This document shows positions 1 through 11,943 of a stretch of DNA of 64,000 nt, piece after piece (position 1 is the first letter of the stretch; every line of letters starts with the position of its first letter). Below the pieces are notes generated by a model. It had not been told where the DNA came from, did not search any database, and worked only from the letters and a program-made list of their open reading frames with translations. The position numbers and the translations under genes are program-made. The stretch is from Paenibacillus tengchongensis (GTDB lineage: Bacteria > Bacillota > Bacilli > Paenibacillales > Paenibacillaceae), in assembly GCF_008973665.1 (NCBI RefSeq), contig NZ_WACP01000007.1, positions 186,001 through 250,000 on the forward strand. The letters run 5' to 3'.

Positions 1-678
1 ATGGGTCCGAACGGTACCGGCAAGAGTACGCTGGCTTCCGCTTTGATGGGCCATCCTAAATATGAAGTAACTGAAGGCACGGCGGTGCTCGACGGCGAGG
101 ATCTGCTGGAGATGGCCGTCGACGAACGCGCTCGCGCCGGATTGTTCCTGGCGATGCAGTATCCAAGTGAAATCAGCGGTGTGACGAACTCCGACTTCCT
201 GCGCAGTGCGATCAATGCCCGCCGGGAAGAAGGCAAGGAAATCTCCCTGATCAAGTTCATCCGCCAGATGGAAGCGAAGATGAAGGAGCTGGAGATGAAT
301 CCGGAATTCCTGCACCGCTACCTGAACGAAGGCTTCTCCGGCGGGGAGAAGAAGCGCAATGAAATTCTGCAAATGATGATGCTGGATCCGAAGATCGTCA
401 TCCTGGACGAAATCGACTCCGGCCTTGATATCGACGCCCTGAAGATTGTTGCCGAAGGCGTCAACTCGATGCGCAGCCCGGAACGCGGCTTCCTGGTTAT
501 TACCCACTATCAACGTCTGCTGAACTACATCAAGCCGGACTTTGTCCATGTGATGATGCAGGGCCGCATCGTGAAATCCGGCGGACCGGAGCTTGCGGAG
601 CGTCTGGAAGCTGAAGGCTACGAATGGGTCAAGGAAGAGCTTGGTATTGAGGACGAGACTGTAGGACAAGAAGTTTAA
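1..678 (+). CDS. sufC: SufC, Fe-S assembly ATPase (5' end outside window)
   Basis: ABC-type ATPase of the SufBCD scaffold, which powers Fe-S cluster assembly in the cytosol. The visible 225 residues begin at the Walker A loop ([10 protein letters not shown]), which in SufC lies about 35 residues into the protein, so the first codon seen is an internal Met and the real start is upstream of base 1. The SufC signature [10 protein letters not shown] and Walker B region [14 protein letters not shown] are intact, followed by the switch histidine in VITHYQRLL. It is first of five Suf genes in the order C-D-S-U-B, 31 bp before sufD, the usual Firmicute arrangement. Confidence 0.97.
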   Translation: MGPNGTGKSTLASALMGHPKYEVTEGTAVLDGEDLLEMAVDERARAGLFLAMQYPSEISGVTNSDFLRSAINARREEGKEISLIKFIRQMEAKMKELEMNPEFLHRYLNEGFSGGEKKRNEILQMMMLDPKIVILDEIDSGLDIDALKIVAEGVNSMRSPERGFLVITHYQRLLNYIKPDFVHVMMQGRIVKSGGPELAERLEAEGYEWVKEELGIEDETVGQEV

Positions 679-709
679 TCATAGGACGCCAGGAAGGAGG
701 AAACCACTT

Positions 710-3655
<2,946 letters not shown>

Positions 3656-3673
3656 AACAAGGAGGCTGACACC

Positions 3674-5071
3674 ATGGCTAAAAAAGCGCCTGAAATGGAA
3701 GAGTACCAGTACGGATTCCGTGATGAGCACAAATCGATCTTTCAGTCTGGCAAAGGTCTCACTGAAGAGATCGTCAAGGAAATCTCCAAGATCAAGAATG
3801 AGCCGGAGTGGATGCTGGAATTCCGCCTGAAGGCTCTGGAGCAATTCCGCAAGATGCCGATGCCGAAATGGGGCGGCAATCTGGATGAGCTGGACTTCGA
3901 CGATATCCAATACTATGTAAGACCATCCGAGAAGCAGGGCAAGACCTGGGAAGAGGTTCCTGCTGAAATCAAGGAAACCTTCGACAAGCTGGGGATTCCG
4001 GAGGCCGAACAGAAATTTCTCGCCGGTGTCTCGGCGCAGTATGAATCCGAAGTAGTCTACCACAGCATGCAGAAGCAGTTGGAAGACCAAGGCGTCATCT
4101 TCACCGACACCGACACGGCGCTGCGTGAGCATCCGGAGCTCTTTAAGAAGTTCTTCGGCACGATCATTCCGCCGACAGACAACAAGTTTGCCGCGCTGAA
4201 CAGCGCGGTCTGGTCCGGCGGCAGCTTCATCTATGTACCAAAGGGTGTCAAGTGCGAAGTGCCGCTGCAGGCTTACTTCCGCATTAACTCGGAGAACATG
4301 GGGCAGTTCGAACGCACACTGATCCTTGCCGACGAAGACAGCTTCGTGCATTACGTTGAAGGCTGTACGGCTCCGATCTACAGCACGAACTCCCTGCACA
4401 GCGCCGTCGTGGAGATCCTGTGCATGAAGAACGCGCGCGTCCGTTATACCACGATCCAGAACTGGGCACCGAATATCTACAACCTCGTTACCAAACGCGC
4501 GGTTGCCGAAGAAGGCGCCAATATGGAATGGGTCGACGGCAACATCGGCTCCAAGCTGACGATGAAATATCCGGCAGTGGTCCTGAAGGGCCGCGGCGCC
4601 AAGGGCTCGGTGCTGTCGATTGCCGTGGCCGGCAAAAACCAGCATCAGGATGCCGGCGCCAAGATGATCCATCTGGCACCGGATACGACTTCGACGATCG
4701 TCTCCAAGTCGATCAGTAAGCACGGCGGCAAGGTGACTTACCGCGGTCTGGCTTCCTTCGGCCGCCAGGCGGAAGGCGCCAAAGCCAACATCAAGTGCGA
4801 TACGCTCATTCTGGACAACGAATCCACTTCGGATACAATTCCTTATAATGAGATCATGAACGACAACATCGTGCTGGAACACGAAGCGACCGTCTCCAAG
4901 GTATCGGAGGAGCAGCTGTTCTACCTGATGAGCCGCGGCCTTTCCGAAGCCGAAGCGACCCAGATGATCGTCATGGGCTTCATTGAGCCGTTCACCAAGG
5001 AGCTGCCGATGGAATATGCCGTGGAGATGAATCGTCTGATCAAGTTCGAGATGGAAGGCAGTATCGGATAA
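3674..5071 (+). CDS. sufB: SufB, Fe-S cluster scaffold subunit
   Basis: Main scaffold subunit on which new Fe-S clusters form. It has 465 residues with the SufB hallmarks: the N-terminal YQYGFRDE segment, the GCTAPIYS motif, the beta-helix core and the C-terminal [13 protein letters not shown] element shared with SufD. AAGGAGG precedes the ATG. It is last in the suf operon, 18 bp after sufU, and is followed by an imperfect hairpin with a T run. Confidence 0.97.
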   Translation: MAKKAPEMEEYQYGFRDEHKSIFQSGKGLTEEIVKEISKIKNEPEWMLEFRLKALEQFRKMPMPKWGGNLDELDFDDIQYYVRPSEKQGKTWEEVPAEIKETFDKLGIPEAEQKFLAGVSAQYESEVVYHSMQKQLEDQGVIFTDTDTALREHPELFKKFFGTIIPPTDNKFAALNSAVWSGGSFIYVPKGVKCEVPLQAYFRINSENMGQFERTLILADEDSFVHYVEGCTAPIYSTNSLHSAVVEILCMKNARVRYTTIQNWAPNIYNLVTKRAVAEEGANMEWVDGNIGSKLTMKYPAVVLKGRGAKGSVLSIAVAGKNQHQDAGAKMIHLAPDTTSTIVSKSISKHGGKVTYRGLASFGRQAEGAKANIKCDTLILDNESTSDTIPYNEIMNDNIVLEHEATVSKVSEEQLFYLMSRGLSEAEATQMIVMGFIEPFTKELPMEYAVEMNRLIKFEMEGSIG

Positions 5072-5108
5072 TAGACACAATTTTGGATTAGGAATAGGAA
5101 CTTATAAT

Positions 5109-5163
5109 CGCTGAGCATTGACATGGAGCCACCCAGGCCATGAATGTGTTCAGCGGTTTTTTT
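5109..5163 (+). terminator. imperfect rho-independent terminator after sufB
   Basis: The outer arm CGCTGA pairs with TCAGCG and an inner CATGG pairs with CCATG, followed by seven T. It sits 38 bp after the sufB stop. The stem has internal mismatches, so strength is uncertain. Confidence 0.6.
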
Positions 5164-5205
5164 ATGGGATGAATGATGCTGCAATGAACAAATGCAAACC
5201 TAATA

Positions 5206-5235
5206 TTTACAAAACTCTCCTCTATAAGGTATAAC
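5206..5235 (+). promoter_or_regulatory. candidate sigma-A promoter
   Basis: TTTACA (5206-5211) and TATAAC (5230-5235) with an 18-bp spacer, 24 bp before the next start codon. Placed directly upstream of the isolated AT-rich gene at 5259. Confidence 0.45.
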
Positions 5236-5258
5236 ATAAACGAGAAAGGAGTAAAAAA

Positions 5259-6098
5259 ATGGGATTGAAAATAAAAGCCCTTGGTATGCTTTGTTTACTT
5301 GTAGCATTGCAAACTGAACTAGTATCCGCTATGCAAAGTTCCAACATAAAGGTATTTAAAATGAACGCTTTCTTTCAGGCATGGCAAGGGGTGGCTGTTG
5401 ACCGTGAGAAAATTTATGTAACATCAGACAGGGACATTCATTTTCGTCTATCAAATTCAATTTCCGTCTATGACAAGAAAGGACGGTTCCTATCAGAGAC
5501 TCGTGAAGCATATACGGGTACCGATGCAAAAGGACGTTTTATGTCATTTGGCGACTGCTTCATTCAAAATAATTACCTGTACATAGCAGTCTATAACTTT
5601 AATGCTGCACCTCCAGAGAACCAACGTGAGAGCAGGATCATCCAGTACAAATTACCGGATTTGCACATAGTGAACGAATATCAAATAGGAGATGGGACGG
5701 CTGAATCCCTGGCTTACTACAAGAATTCCTTTTGGGTTGTCTATCATGACCGCAATAAAGTGAAGCAGTTTGACACCAGTTTCCGCTTTCTTAGATCTTA
5801 CTTTCTTGAGAGTAAGTTTGGGCGAGAAGGAGGATATCAGGGGATCTTTTTTATGGGAGATGATTTGTACGCCAATCTCCATGGTTCCAATAAATTTAAT
5901 GAGAAGTATGCACAAGGGCTTGATCATTACCATTTTGACGGGAGGACATTTAAATTTGTAGAGAGAATAAAGCCGCCTACCTATGGCGCAGGCCAAGGAA
6001 TCGAGCTTTTTAATAACACTGTTTACTGGGCGGACCGTCCAGGGAATCAGATTGTAATGACTCCTGGATTCCGTCTTTTGTTAATTGAACAGAATTAA
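5259..6098 (+). CDS. secreted protein of unknown function, possibly beta-propeller
   Basis: No confident family. The 279 residues start with a signal peptide (charged MGLKIK, a hydrophobic stretch, likely cleavage after VSA at about residue 24). The rest is rich in aromatic and beta-type segments repeated about every 40-50 residues (YVTSDRD, YLYIAVYNF, SFWVVYHD, DLYANLHG, NTVYWADRPG), the look of an NHL/YncE-like propeller; this is inference. GAAAGGAG precedes the ATG. The gene is clearly richer in A+T than its neighbours, stands alone between two terminators and is likely a late acquisition. Confidence 0.7.
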   Translation: MGLKIKALGMLCLLVALQTELVSAMQSSNIKVFKMNAFFQAWQGVAVDREKIYVTSDRDIHFRLSNSISVYDKKGRFLSETREAYTGTDAKGRFMSFGDCFIQNNYLYIAVYNFNAAPPENQRESRIIQYKLPDLHIVNEYQIGDGTAESLAYYKNSFWVVYHDRNKVKQFDTSFRFLRSYFLESKFGREGGYQGIFFMGDDLYANLHGSNKFNEKYAQGLDHYHFDGRTFKFVERIKPPTYGAGQGIELFNNTVYWADRPGNQIVMTPGFRLLLIEQN

Positions 6099-6107
6099 CG
6101 AGGAAAT

Positions 6108-6159
6108 GGGAGCAATTTAAGCATCAGCACTGCTTTTCTTCCGGGAGGCTCCCGCTTTT
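6108..6159 (+). terminator. probable terminator after the AT-rich gene
   Basis: GGGAGC (6108) pairs with GCTCCC (6148), with an inner AAGC/GCTT pair, followed by GCTTTT. The stem is interrupted, so confidence is moderate. Confidence 0.45.
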
Positions 6160-6329
6160 CTCGCGAATAAACCGGAATATGACCAATTCTCCGCTTTGCC
6201 GCAGCAAAACATGGATGGTAAACTGCTTAAAGTCGCTAAAATGGAAGCGCTAATTTAATGGCTTGCGGTGCTGGAGAACTCCGGCATGGCAAGCCAAATG
6301 TGTCCTATCGGACTATGAGGAGGAGAGAC

Positions 6330-8105
6330 ATGGATGTTCTCAGGCAACTGCGGGGCTTTTATCGGGAGAAGCGTCATTATTTACTTCTGTCGATTGTAGC
6401 TTTGGCCGCCGCAACTGCAGTGGGGCTGATTACCCCCAACCTGCTGAGAAAGTTGATTGACGAAGTGATTGTGCCCCTGAAATTCGACGAGGTGCCGATG
6501 CTGGCCCTGGCCGTTGTTGCCGTCGTCTTCGTAAAAGCCTGCCTGCAGTTTGCGCACGGCTTCTTCGGGGGAAGGTTAGGCAATTACCTGGCGTACCGGC
6601 TGCGCAATGCCTGCTACGAGAAGCTGCAGTTCCTGTCTTTCCGCTATTATGACACAGCGAAGACAGGCGACCTGATGTCCCGATTGACCGGGGACCTGGA
6701 GGCAATCCGCAACTTCATCGGCTTCGGCTTCGCCCAATTGCTGAATGTGTTTTTTATGGTGATTTTCGGTTCAGTGATGATGTTCTCGATTAACTGGCAG
6801 CTCACATTGGTAACGCTGATTACGATGCCGTTTCTGGCGGTGGTCGCACTCCGGTTTGAGTCGAAAATCCATCCCGCCTTTCAGGAAATGCGTCTGGCGC
6901 TGAGCTCCTTGACGACGGCTGTCCAGGAGAATGTAACCGGCGTGCGGACAGTAAAGTCATTTGCAAGAGAGGCTTATGAGGTGGAGAAATTTTCGCACCG
7001 CAATGAGCGTTACAAGGATAACCAGATTTTTGCTGCCGAGCTGTGGAGCAAGTTTTTTCCGGTGATGGAATTGCTGGCTTCGGTCAGTGTTGCCATACTG
7101 CTCGGCGTCGGAGGCACACTGGTCATCAACGGGCATATGTCGCTTGGTGAACTGGTCGCCTTCTTCAGCCTGATCTGGTATATCATCGGTCCGGTCTGGG
7201 GGCTCGGCTTCCATATCAACAACTATACGCAGTCCAAGGCTTCCGGAGAACGTGTGTTAGAAGTGTTGAACCAGCCGATTGATGTCCGGGATAAGGAGCA
7301 TGCGCTGGAGCTGGAGGCTTCACATGTTCAAGGAGAAGTGGTATTTGACCATGTTACTTTTGCTTACGGCAACAAAATGCCAGCAGTCAAAGACATTCAT
7401 TTTACCGCTGAACCGGGTGCGGTCATCGGGTTTCTGGGGGGAACAGGTTCCGGCAAATCAACGATTATTCAGCTGATGATGCGTGCCTATGATGTCAACC
7501 AGGGCAGCATCCGGCTCGACGGCGTGGATATCCGTCAATTTAAAGTGCGCAGCCTGCGTTCACAGATTGCCACCGTGTTCCAGGAGACCTTCCTGTTCTC
7601 CTCCTCCATCCGCAACAATATCGCTTATGGTATGAAGCAGGTGGACATGGAGGATATCATCCGCGCCGCTAAGCTGGCCAAGGCCCATGACTTCATTATG
7701 GAAATGCCCGATGGCTACGATACGGTGGTCGGGGAGCGGGGAATGGGGCTGTCCGGCGGGCAAAAGCAGCGGATTGCCATCGCCCGGGCGCTGCTGAAGA
7801 ATCCGCGGATTCTGATCCTCGACGATGCCACCAGTGCTGTAGATATGGAGACGGAACATGAAATCCAGTCCGGCTTCCAGGAGGTGATGCGCGGGCGGAC
7901 GACACTGATTATTGCCCACCGTATCTCATCCCTTCGCCATGCCGACCAAATTATCGTTATGGACGAAGGACGGATGGTGCAGACCGGCACGCATGCCGAG
8001 CTGATTGAGGTTCCCGGCCCTTATCAGGATGTCTACCGGATTCAATATGCGGATTATCTTGCCCGGCAAGGCGGAAGAGGGGAGGGAGATATTCATGAAG
8101 CTTGA
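6330..8105 (+). CDS. ABC exporter half-transporter, degenerate-site subunit
   Basis: 591-residue membrane and ATPase fusion of the ABCB type (YfiB/YheI-like). Six membrane helices fill roughly residues 15-310; the ATPase has Walker A GGTGSGKST (about 370), signature LSGGQ (about 473) and Walker B ILILDDATSAVD (about 495). The catalytic glutamate after Walker B is Asp here, as in the non-hydrolysing half of heterodimeric exporters. The start at 6330 has AGGAGGAGA close upstream; the open frame runs back to 6258 without a better site. It overlaps the next gene by 11 bp, so the two subunits are coupled. The substrate cannot be read from sequence; drugs or lipids are common for the family. Confidence 0.9.
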   Translation: MDVLRQLRGFYREKRHYLLLSIVALAAATAVGLITPNLLRKLIDEVIVPLKFDEVPMLALAVVAVVFVKACLQFAHGFFGGRLGNYLAYRLRNACYEKLQFLSFRYYDTAKTGDLMSRLTGDLEAIRNFIGFGFAQLLNVFFMVIFGSVMMFSINWQLTLVTLITMPFLAVVALRFESKIHPAFQEMRLALSSLTTAVQENVTGVRTVKSFAREAYEVEKFSHRNERYKDNQIFAAELWSKFFPVMELLASVSVAILLGVGGTLVINGHMSLGELVAFFSLIWYIIGPVWGLGFHINNYTQSKASGERVLEVLNQPIDVRDKEHALELEASHVQGEVVFDHVTFAYGNKMPAVKDIHFTAEPGAVIGFLGGTGSGKSTIIQLMMRAYDVNQGSIRLDGVDIRQFKVRSLRSQIATVFQETFLFSSSIRNNIAYGMKQVDMEDIIRAAKLAKAHDFIMEMPDGYDTVVGERGMGLSGGQKQRIAIARALLKNPRILILDDATSAVDMETEHEIQSGFQEVMRGRTTLIIAHRISSLRHADQIIVMDEGRMVQTGTHAELIEVPGPYQDVYRIQYADYLARQGGRGEGDIHEA

Positions 8106-9954
8106 GACTACGAAGCAGGCGGGCACAGCGGCAGGCGGCAAAATAGAGGCGGAGCAGGATCACGCCGTCGAGGAACGCTTCGTCTATAAGGACGACGATC
8201 AGATCGACAAGGCGTTTGACTGGAAGCAGTTCACCCGGCTGTTCGGTTACATGAAGCCATACGCCAAACAGATGCTGCCGCTGGTGGCGGCGCTGATGGT
8301 GCTGGGCACGATCACGAAGCTGACCGTCCCTTTCCTGACCAGTATGGCGATTGACAAGGCGCTGAATCCGGATCATCCAAGTCTGAAGCTGCTCTATTCG
8401 CTGACTGCGATTGTCATTGTGCTGTATATAGTGCAGTGGATTGCCGGGATTTACCGGATCAAGTACACCAATATTATCGGACAGCGGGTGATCTATGATC
8501 TGCGCTCCGACCTGTTCCGGCATATCCAGAAGCTGTCGTTCAACTTCTTCGATAAGCGTCCGGCGGGCTCGGTGCTGGTGCGGGTAACCAATGATATCAA
8601 TTCGCTGCAGGACCTGTTCACCAACGGCGTGGTCAATCTGATGATTGACTGTGTACAGCTTGTAGGAATCACCGTCATCCTGCTGCTGATCAACTGGAAG
8701 CTGGGCCTCGCCGTGATGTTCACGGTGCCGGTGATGTTCCTGATCTCGACCAAGCTGCGGCAGAAGATCCGTATTGCCTGGCAGGAAGTGCGGATGAAGA
8801 ACTCGCGGATTAACTCCCATCTGAATGAATCGATCCAGGGAATCCGGGTGACTCAGGCCTACACGCAGGAAGAAGAGAATATGCAGTATTTCGATGCAAT
8901 GAACATGGACAGCCGCAAATCATGGAACAAAGCGTCGGCGATGAATCAGGCGTTCGGCCCAATTATTGAAGTGACGGGCGGCTTGGGAACGATGATTCTG
9001 TTCTGGTACGGAGCGTATCTGATTCAATCCGGAGAGTTGACCGTCGGCTACCTCGTTGCCTTCAGCACCTATGTCAGCAACTTCTGGGACCCGATCAACC
9101 GGCTGGGCCAGATGTACAACCAGCTGCTGGTGGCGATGGCCTCTTCGGAGCGGATCTTCGAATATCTGGATGAGCAGCCTGCTGTGCAGGACCGAGAGGG
9201 CGCCACACCGATTCCGAAGATCGCCGGGGATATCCGCTTCGACAAGGTGGTCTTTGAATATGAGCCCGGGCGGGCGGCGCTGAAGGGAATTGACCTGAAC
9301 GTGCAGGCAGGACAGTCGATCGCACTGGTCGGGCATACCGGCTCCGGCAAAAGCACCATTATCAACCTGATCGGACGCTTCTATGACATTAAGAGCGGCA
9401 GTCTTACGATCGACGGGCGGGACATCCGCGGAGTGACCCTGCAGAGCCTGCGCGAGCAGATTGGCATCGTCCTGCAGGACACGTTCATCTTCTCGGGAAC
9501 GATCCGCGACAATATCCGGTTCGGACGGCTGGACGCCACGGATGCGGAGATCGAAGAGGTCGCCAAGGCAGTGGATGCCCATGAGTTCATTATGAAGCTG
9601 CCGAGGGGTTATGAGACTGAGGTTGAAGAACGGGGCAGCGCCTTGTCCATGGGCCAGCGGCAGCTGCTGTCCTTCGCGCGGGCCTTGCTCGCCGATCCGC
9701 GTATTCTGATCCTGGATGAAGCGACGGCCAGCATCGATACCGAGACGGAGATCAAAATCCAGGAAGCGCTGAAGATTCTGCTTAAGGGCCGGACCTCCTT
9801 CATTGTCGCCCACCGGCTGTCAACGATCCGTCACGCGGACAAAATCGTCGTGCTCGACCACGGGGAAATCAAGGAAGTGGGCAATCATGGCGAGCTTACG
9901 GCGCAGGATGGCATCTATAACGGGCTGATCGAAGCGCAGTTCCGCTTCTTATAG
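8095..9954 (+). CDS. ABC exporter half-transporter, catalytic subunit
   Basis: 619-residue partner of the preceding gene (YfiC/YheH-like). A hydrophilic N-terminal extension of about 45 residues precedes six membrane helices. The ATPase has Walker A GHTGSGKST (about 412), altered signature LSMGQ (about 515) and canonical Walker B ILILDEATASID (about 537). Combined with its partner, one ATP site has Glu plus LSGGQ (active) and the other has Asp plus LSMGQ (degenerate), the classic asymmetric arrangement. The start at 8095 has GGGAGGG upstream and lies inside the previous gene; earlier Met codons in this frame lack a ribosome binding site. Confidence 0.9.
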   Translation: MKLETTKQAGTAAGGKIEAEQDHAVEERFVYKDDDQIDKAFDWKQFTRLFGYMKPYAKQMLPLVAALMVLGTITKLTVPFLTSMAIDKALNPDHPSLKLLYSLTAIVIVLYIVQWIAGIYRIKYTNIIGQRVIYDLRSDLFRHIQKLSFNFFDKRPAGSVLVRVTNDINSLQDLFTNGVVNLMIDCVQLVGITVILLLINWKLGLAVMFTVPVMFLISTKLRQKIRIAWQEVRMKNSRINSHLNESIQGIRVTQAYTQEEENMQYFDAMNMDSRKSWNKASAMNQAFGPIIEVTGGLGTMILFWYGAYLIQSGELTVGYLVAFSTYVSNFWDPINRLGQMYNQLLVAMASSERIFEYLDEQPAVQDREGATPIPKIAGDIRFDKVVFEYEPGRAALKGIDLNVQAGQSIALVGHTGSGKSTIINLIGRFYDIKSGSLTIDGRDIRGVTLQSLREQIGIVLQDTFIFSGTIRDNIRFGRLDATDAEIEEVAKAVDAHEFIMKLPRGYETEVEERGSALSMGQRQLLSFARALLADPRILILDEATASIDTETEIKIQEALKILLKGRTSFIVAHRLSTIRHADKIVVLDHGEIKEVGNHGELTAQDGIYNGLIEAQFRFL

Positions 9955-9991
9955 AATGGTTAAGCAGCAAGCTGAACATAAATAATGTAAG

Positions 9992-10037
9992 CCAAACAAG
10001 CCTCTGTCCGTTTATCCGCAGACAGAGGCTTGTTTGG
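9992..10037. terminator. strong bidirectional terminator hairpin
   Basis: Perfect 17-bp inverted repeat (9992-10008 with 10021-10037) and a 12-base loop, between the ABC exporter operon and the convergent VOC gene. Confidence 0.8.
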
Positions 10038-10080
10038 TTAACGGTATGTTTTCCGGTTAGGCCAGAAATTCACCTGAAGG

Positions 10081-10539
10081 CTACTTCCGTCCTTGCATTC
10101 GCTCCCATTCATCCCAGTACATCATTTCGAGTTCCGGCCGGGGCTCATCCGGCAGCATGGCAATGAACTCCAGGGAATGTCCGTCGGGATCGTCGAAATA
10201 GATCGAGACCGCCGGCATAAACGGGAAGACAATCAGCTGCTCCGCACTCTCTCCCCGGAAATTCTCGGGATGCAGTCCGAGTGCAAGCAGACGGTCTCTG
10301 GCCTCCGCCATGTCGCCAAGTGCAATCCGGAAGGCGAAGTGCTGACGCTGAACCAACGGAGACGGGTAGTTCTCGCGAATGCCCAGCATCGCTTCTCCCG
10401 GCTGGCCGATCCAGTAGAACCTTGATTTACGGACAGGATCCTCGTAAAGCGGTATAACGCCGGGCAGCTTCTCATAGAAAGCAGCCGATTTCTGCACATC
10501 GCTCACATTGATATGTGTCTCAAAAAGGCCTTGAATCAT
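10081..10539 (-). CDS. VOC-fold (glyoxalase/dioxygenase-like) protein
   Basis: 152 residues with two beta-alpha-beta-beta-beta modules of the vicinal oxygen chelate fold. Likely metal ligands are His9 (ETHINVSD), a His in QHFAFRI and a Glu in GHSLEFIAML; DPDGHSLEF is the standard second-module ending. Members include glyoxalases, dioxygenases and antibiotic-binding proteins; nothing here picks one. It is monocistronic between a terminator and a small hypothetical gene. Confidence 0.85.
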   Translation of the reverse strand: MIQGLFETHINVSDVQKSAAFYEKLPGVIPLYEDPVRKSRFYWIGQPGEAMLGIRENYPSPLVQRQHFAFRIALGDMAEARDRLLALGLHPENFRGESAEQLIVFPFMPAVSIYFDDPDGHSLEFIAMLPDEPRPELEMMYWDEWERMQGRK

Positions 10540-10589
10540 AGATGTCAGCTCCTGCTGTGAATTGTGACGAATACTTTTTACTATAATAT

Positions 10590-10838
10590 CTAATTCGGCT
10601 TTTTGCCTACCTTACCCTTAACCCGCAGCTCCGCCATCTGGGCGGTGATCTCCTGCTGCCACGCTGTATCCTGCGTATCTGCAGCCAGCAGGGATTCGTT
10701 GCTGAGGCGCGCCATCTCCCAGCAGTATACGGCGTTAGCCTGCAGGCAATGCTTCTGTTCGGTCTTCTCCTCCTTGGTCAGCGGCCGGGTCAGACTGAGT
10801 ATATACAGCTCCGCCAGACGCTGATGTACCGCCAGCAT
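10590..10838 (-). CDS. short hypothetical protein
   Basis: 82 residues, soluble, mostly helical, with the segment HCLQANAVYCWEMARLSN in the middle and a basic tail (VKGKVGKKPN). It resembles small uncharacterised proteins found in Paenibacillus, recalled rather than searched. AGGGGGA precedes the ATG. No function can be assigned. Confidence 0.7.
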   Translation of the reverse strand: MLAVHQRLAELYILSLTRPLTKEEKTEQKHCLQANAVYCWEMARLSNESLLAADTQDTAWQQEITAQMAELRVKGKVGKKPN

Positions 10839-11094
10839 AAAGATTCCCCCTCATTATCTTCATAAGTACAGCCTCGACAGTATTGCGTATTTTCAAACCG
10901 GACGGGCTGTAATGAAGTAATGAAGGATGCAGAAGCAAAAAGAGGCTCTGTGGGCTTGGATCAGCCTGCGGGCCACTTTAACTTATCAGTATTCCGTTTC
11001 TCCATGTAACCGGATAAGATAATTCTGCAACATTCCTGCTTGGAATATCAGAGCGAAGATGCTATATAATAAGAAAGCATGCCTGCCTGCCGGA

Positions 11095-11808
11095 TTAGCG
11101 GTTATGGAACTCTGCGGCAGCCGGATCTGCCCCGATCCACTGCGACCCGGATTCGCCGAGATCCTTCTTCCATACAGGAACGGTGGCCTTTAGCTGCTCA
11201 ATGGCAAAGCGGCTGGCTTCATAGCAGACATCGCGGTGCCCTGCGGATACCGCGATAATGACGCTGGCTTCCTTCAGGCCGACAAGCCCGGTGCGGTGCG
11301 CGATAGCACAGTGCGCATTCCAGCGTTCGTTCACTTGGCGTCCGATTTCCTGCATTTTGCCAAGCGCCATCGGTACATAGGCTTCATAGAACAGTGCGGT
11401 TGTGCGCTGATCGCCAGTCATTTCCCGCGTAGTGCCTACAAACACCAGGGAGGCACCATGGTTGCGGTCCAGCACTTTGTCAAGCAGCGCCTCGGCGTCC
11501 AGCGGCTGATCGCTGACACTATACAGCCCGTCAGGCGTTTCCCCGCACTGTGGCTCGGGTTCGCCGCCGGAGACGGGAGGAATCAGTGCAACCTCGGCGT
11601 CTGCGGCAATCTGGGTGTCGCCCGTGGCGTACTCCCGGTTTACAGCGACCATGGACACCTGAATCTGCGATGCGGCTTCCGGGTAAGCGGCGGAGAGCTG
11701 CTCCTTCAATTGGGCTGCGGTCACTTCGTCCGTGTGAACGTGAAAGGCAAGGGAGGAAGCGCCGATCACTTCAGCCAGACCTGCAAACAGTCGGATATGG
11801 ATATGCAT
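11095..11808 (-). CDS. fused molybdopterin synthase, MoaD-MoaE
   Basis: Both subunits of molybdopterin synthase in one 237-residue chain. Residues 1-82 are a MoaD-type ubiquitin-like domain ending in IPPVSGG; in separate MoaD the terminal glycine carries the thiocarboxylate sulfur. Residues about 95-237 are MoaE, with FVGTTRE, AIAHRTGLVGLKEASV, the HRDVCYEASRFAIEQLK segment and the lysine pair in VPVWKKDLGE. The internal Gly81-Gly82 implies the chain must be cut after it to work, as in the mycobacterial MoaX fusion. No other moa gene is visible, so the rest of molybdenum cofactor synthesis must be encoded elsewhere. Confidence 0.92.
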   Translation of the reverse strand: MHIHIRLFAGLAEVIGASSLAFHVHTDEVTAAQLKEQLSAAYPEAASQIQVSMVAVNREYATGDTQIAADAEVALIPPVSGGEPEPQCGETPDGLYSVSDQPLDAEALLDKVLDRNHGASLVFVGTTREMTGDQRTTALFYEAYVPMALGKMQEIGRQVNERWNAHCAIAHRTGLVGLKEASVIIAVSAGHRDVCYEASRFAIEQLKATVPVWKKDLGESGSQWIGADPAAAEFHNR

Positions 11809-11943
11809 TTTATTTTCACCTCAAAGTCTGATAATGATTCCAATATACCATAATGGACCTGAAAATGTTATGCTAGGCTCTATAGATCATAACCAGCCGC
11901 TTCACTTAAGAACGGCATTAGAGGTAGGAAGGACAGAACTCGC

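Noticed and set aside
10840..11094. Extra small gene between the short hypothetical and moaD-moaE
   Set aside because: The 10735-10938 frame overlaps the hypothetical gene in another frame and lacks a start signal; nothing else coding was seen.
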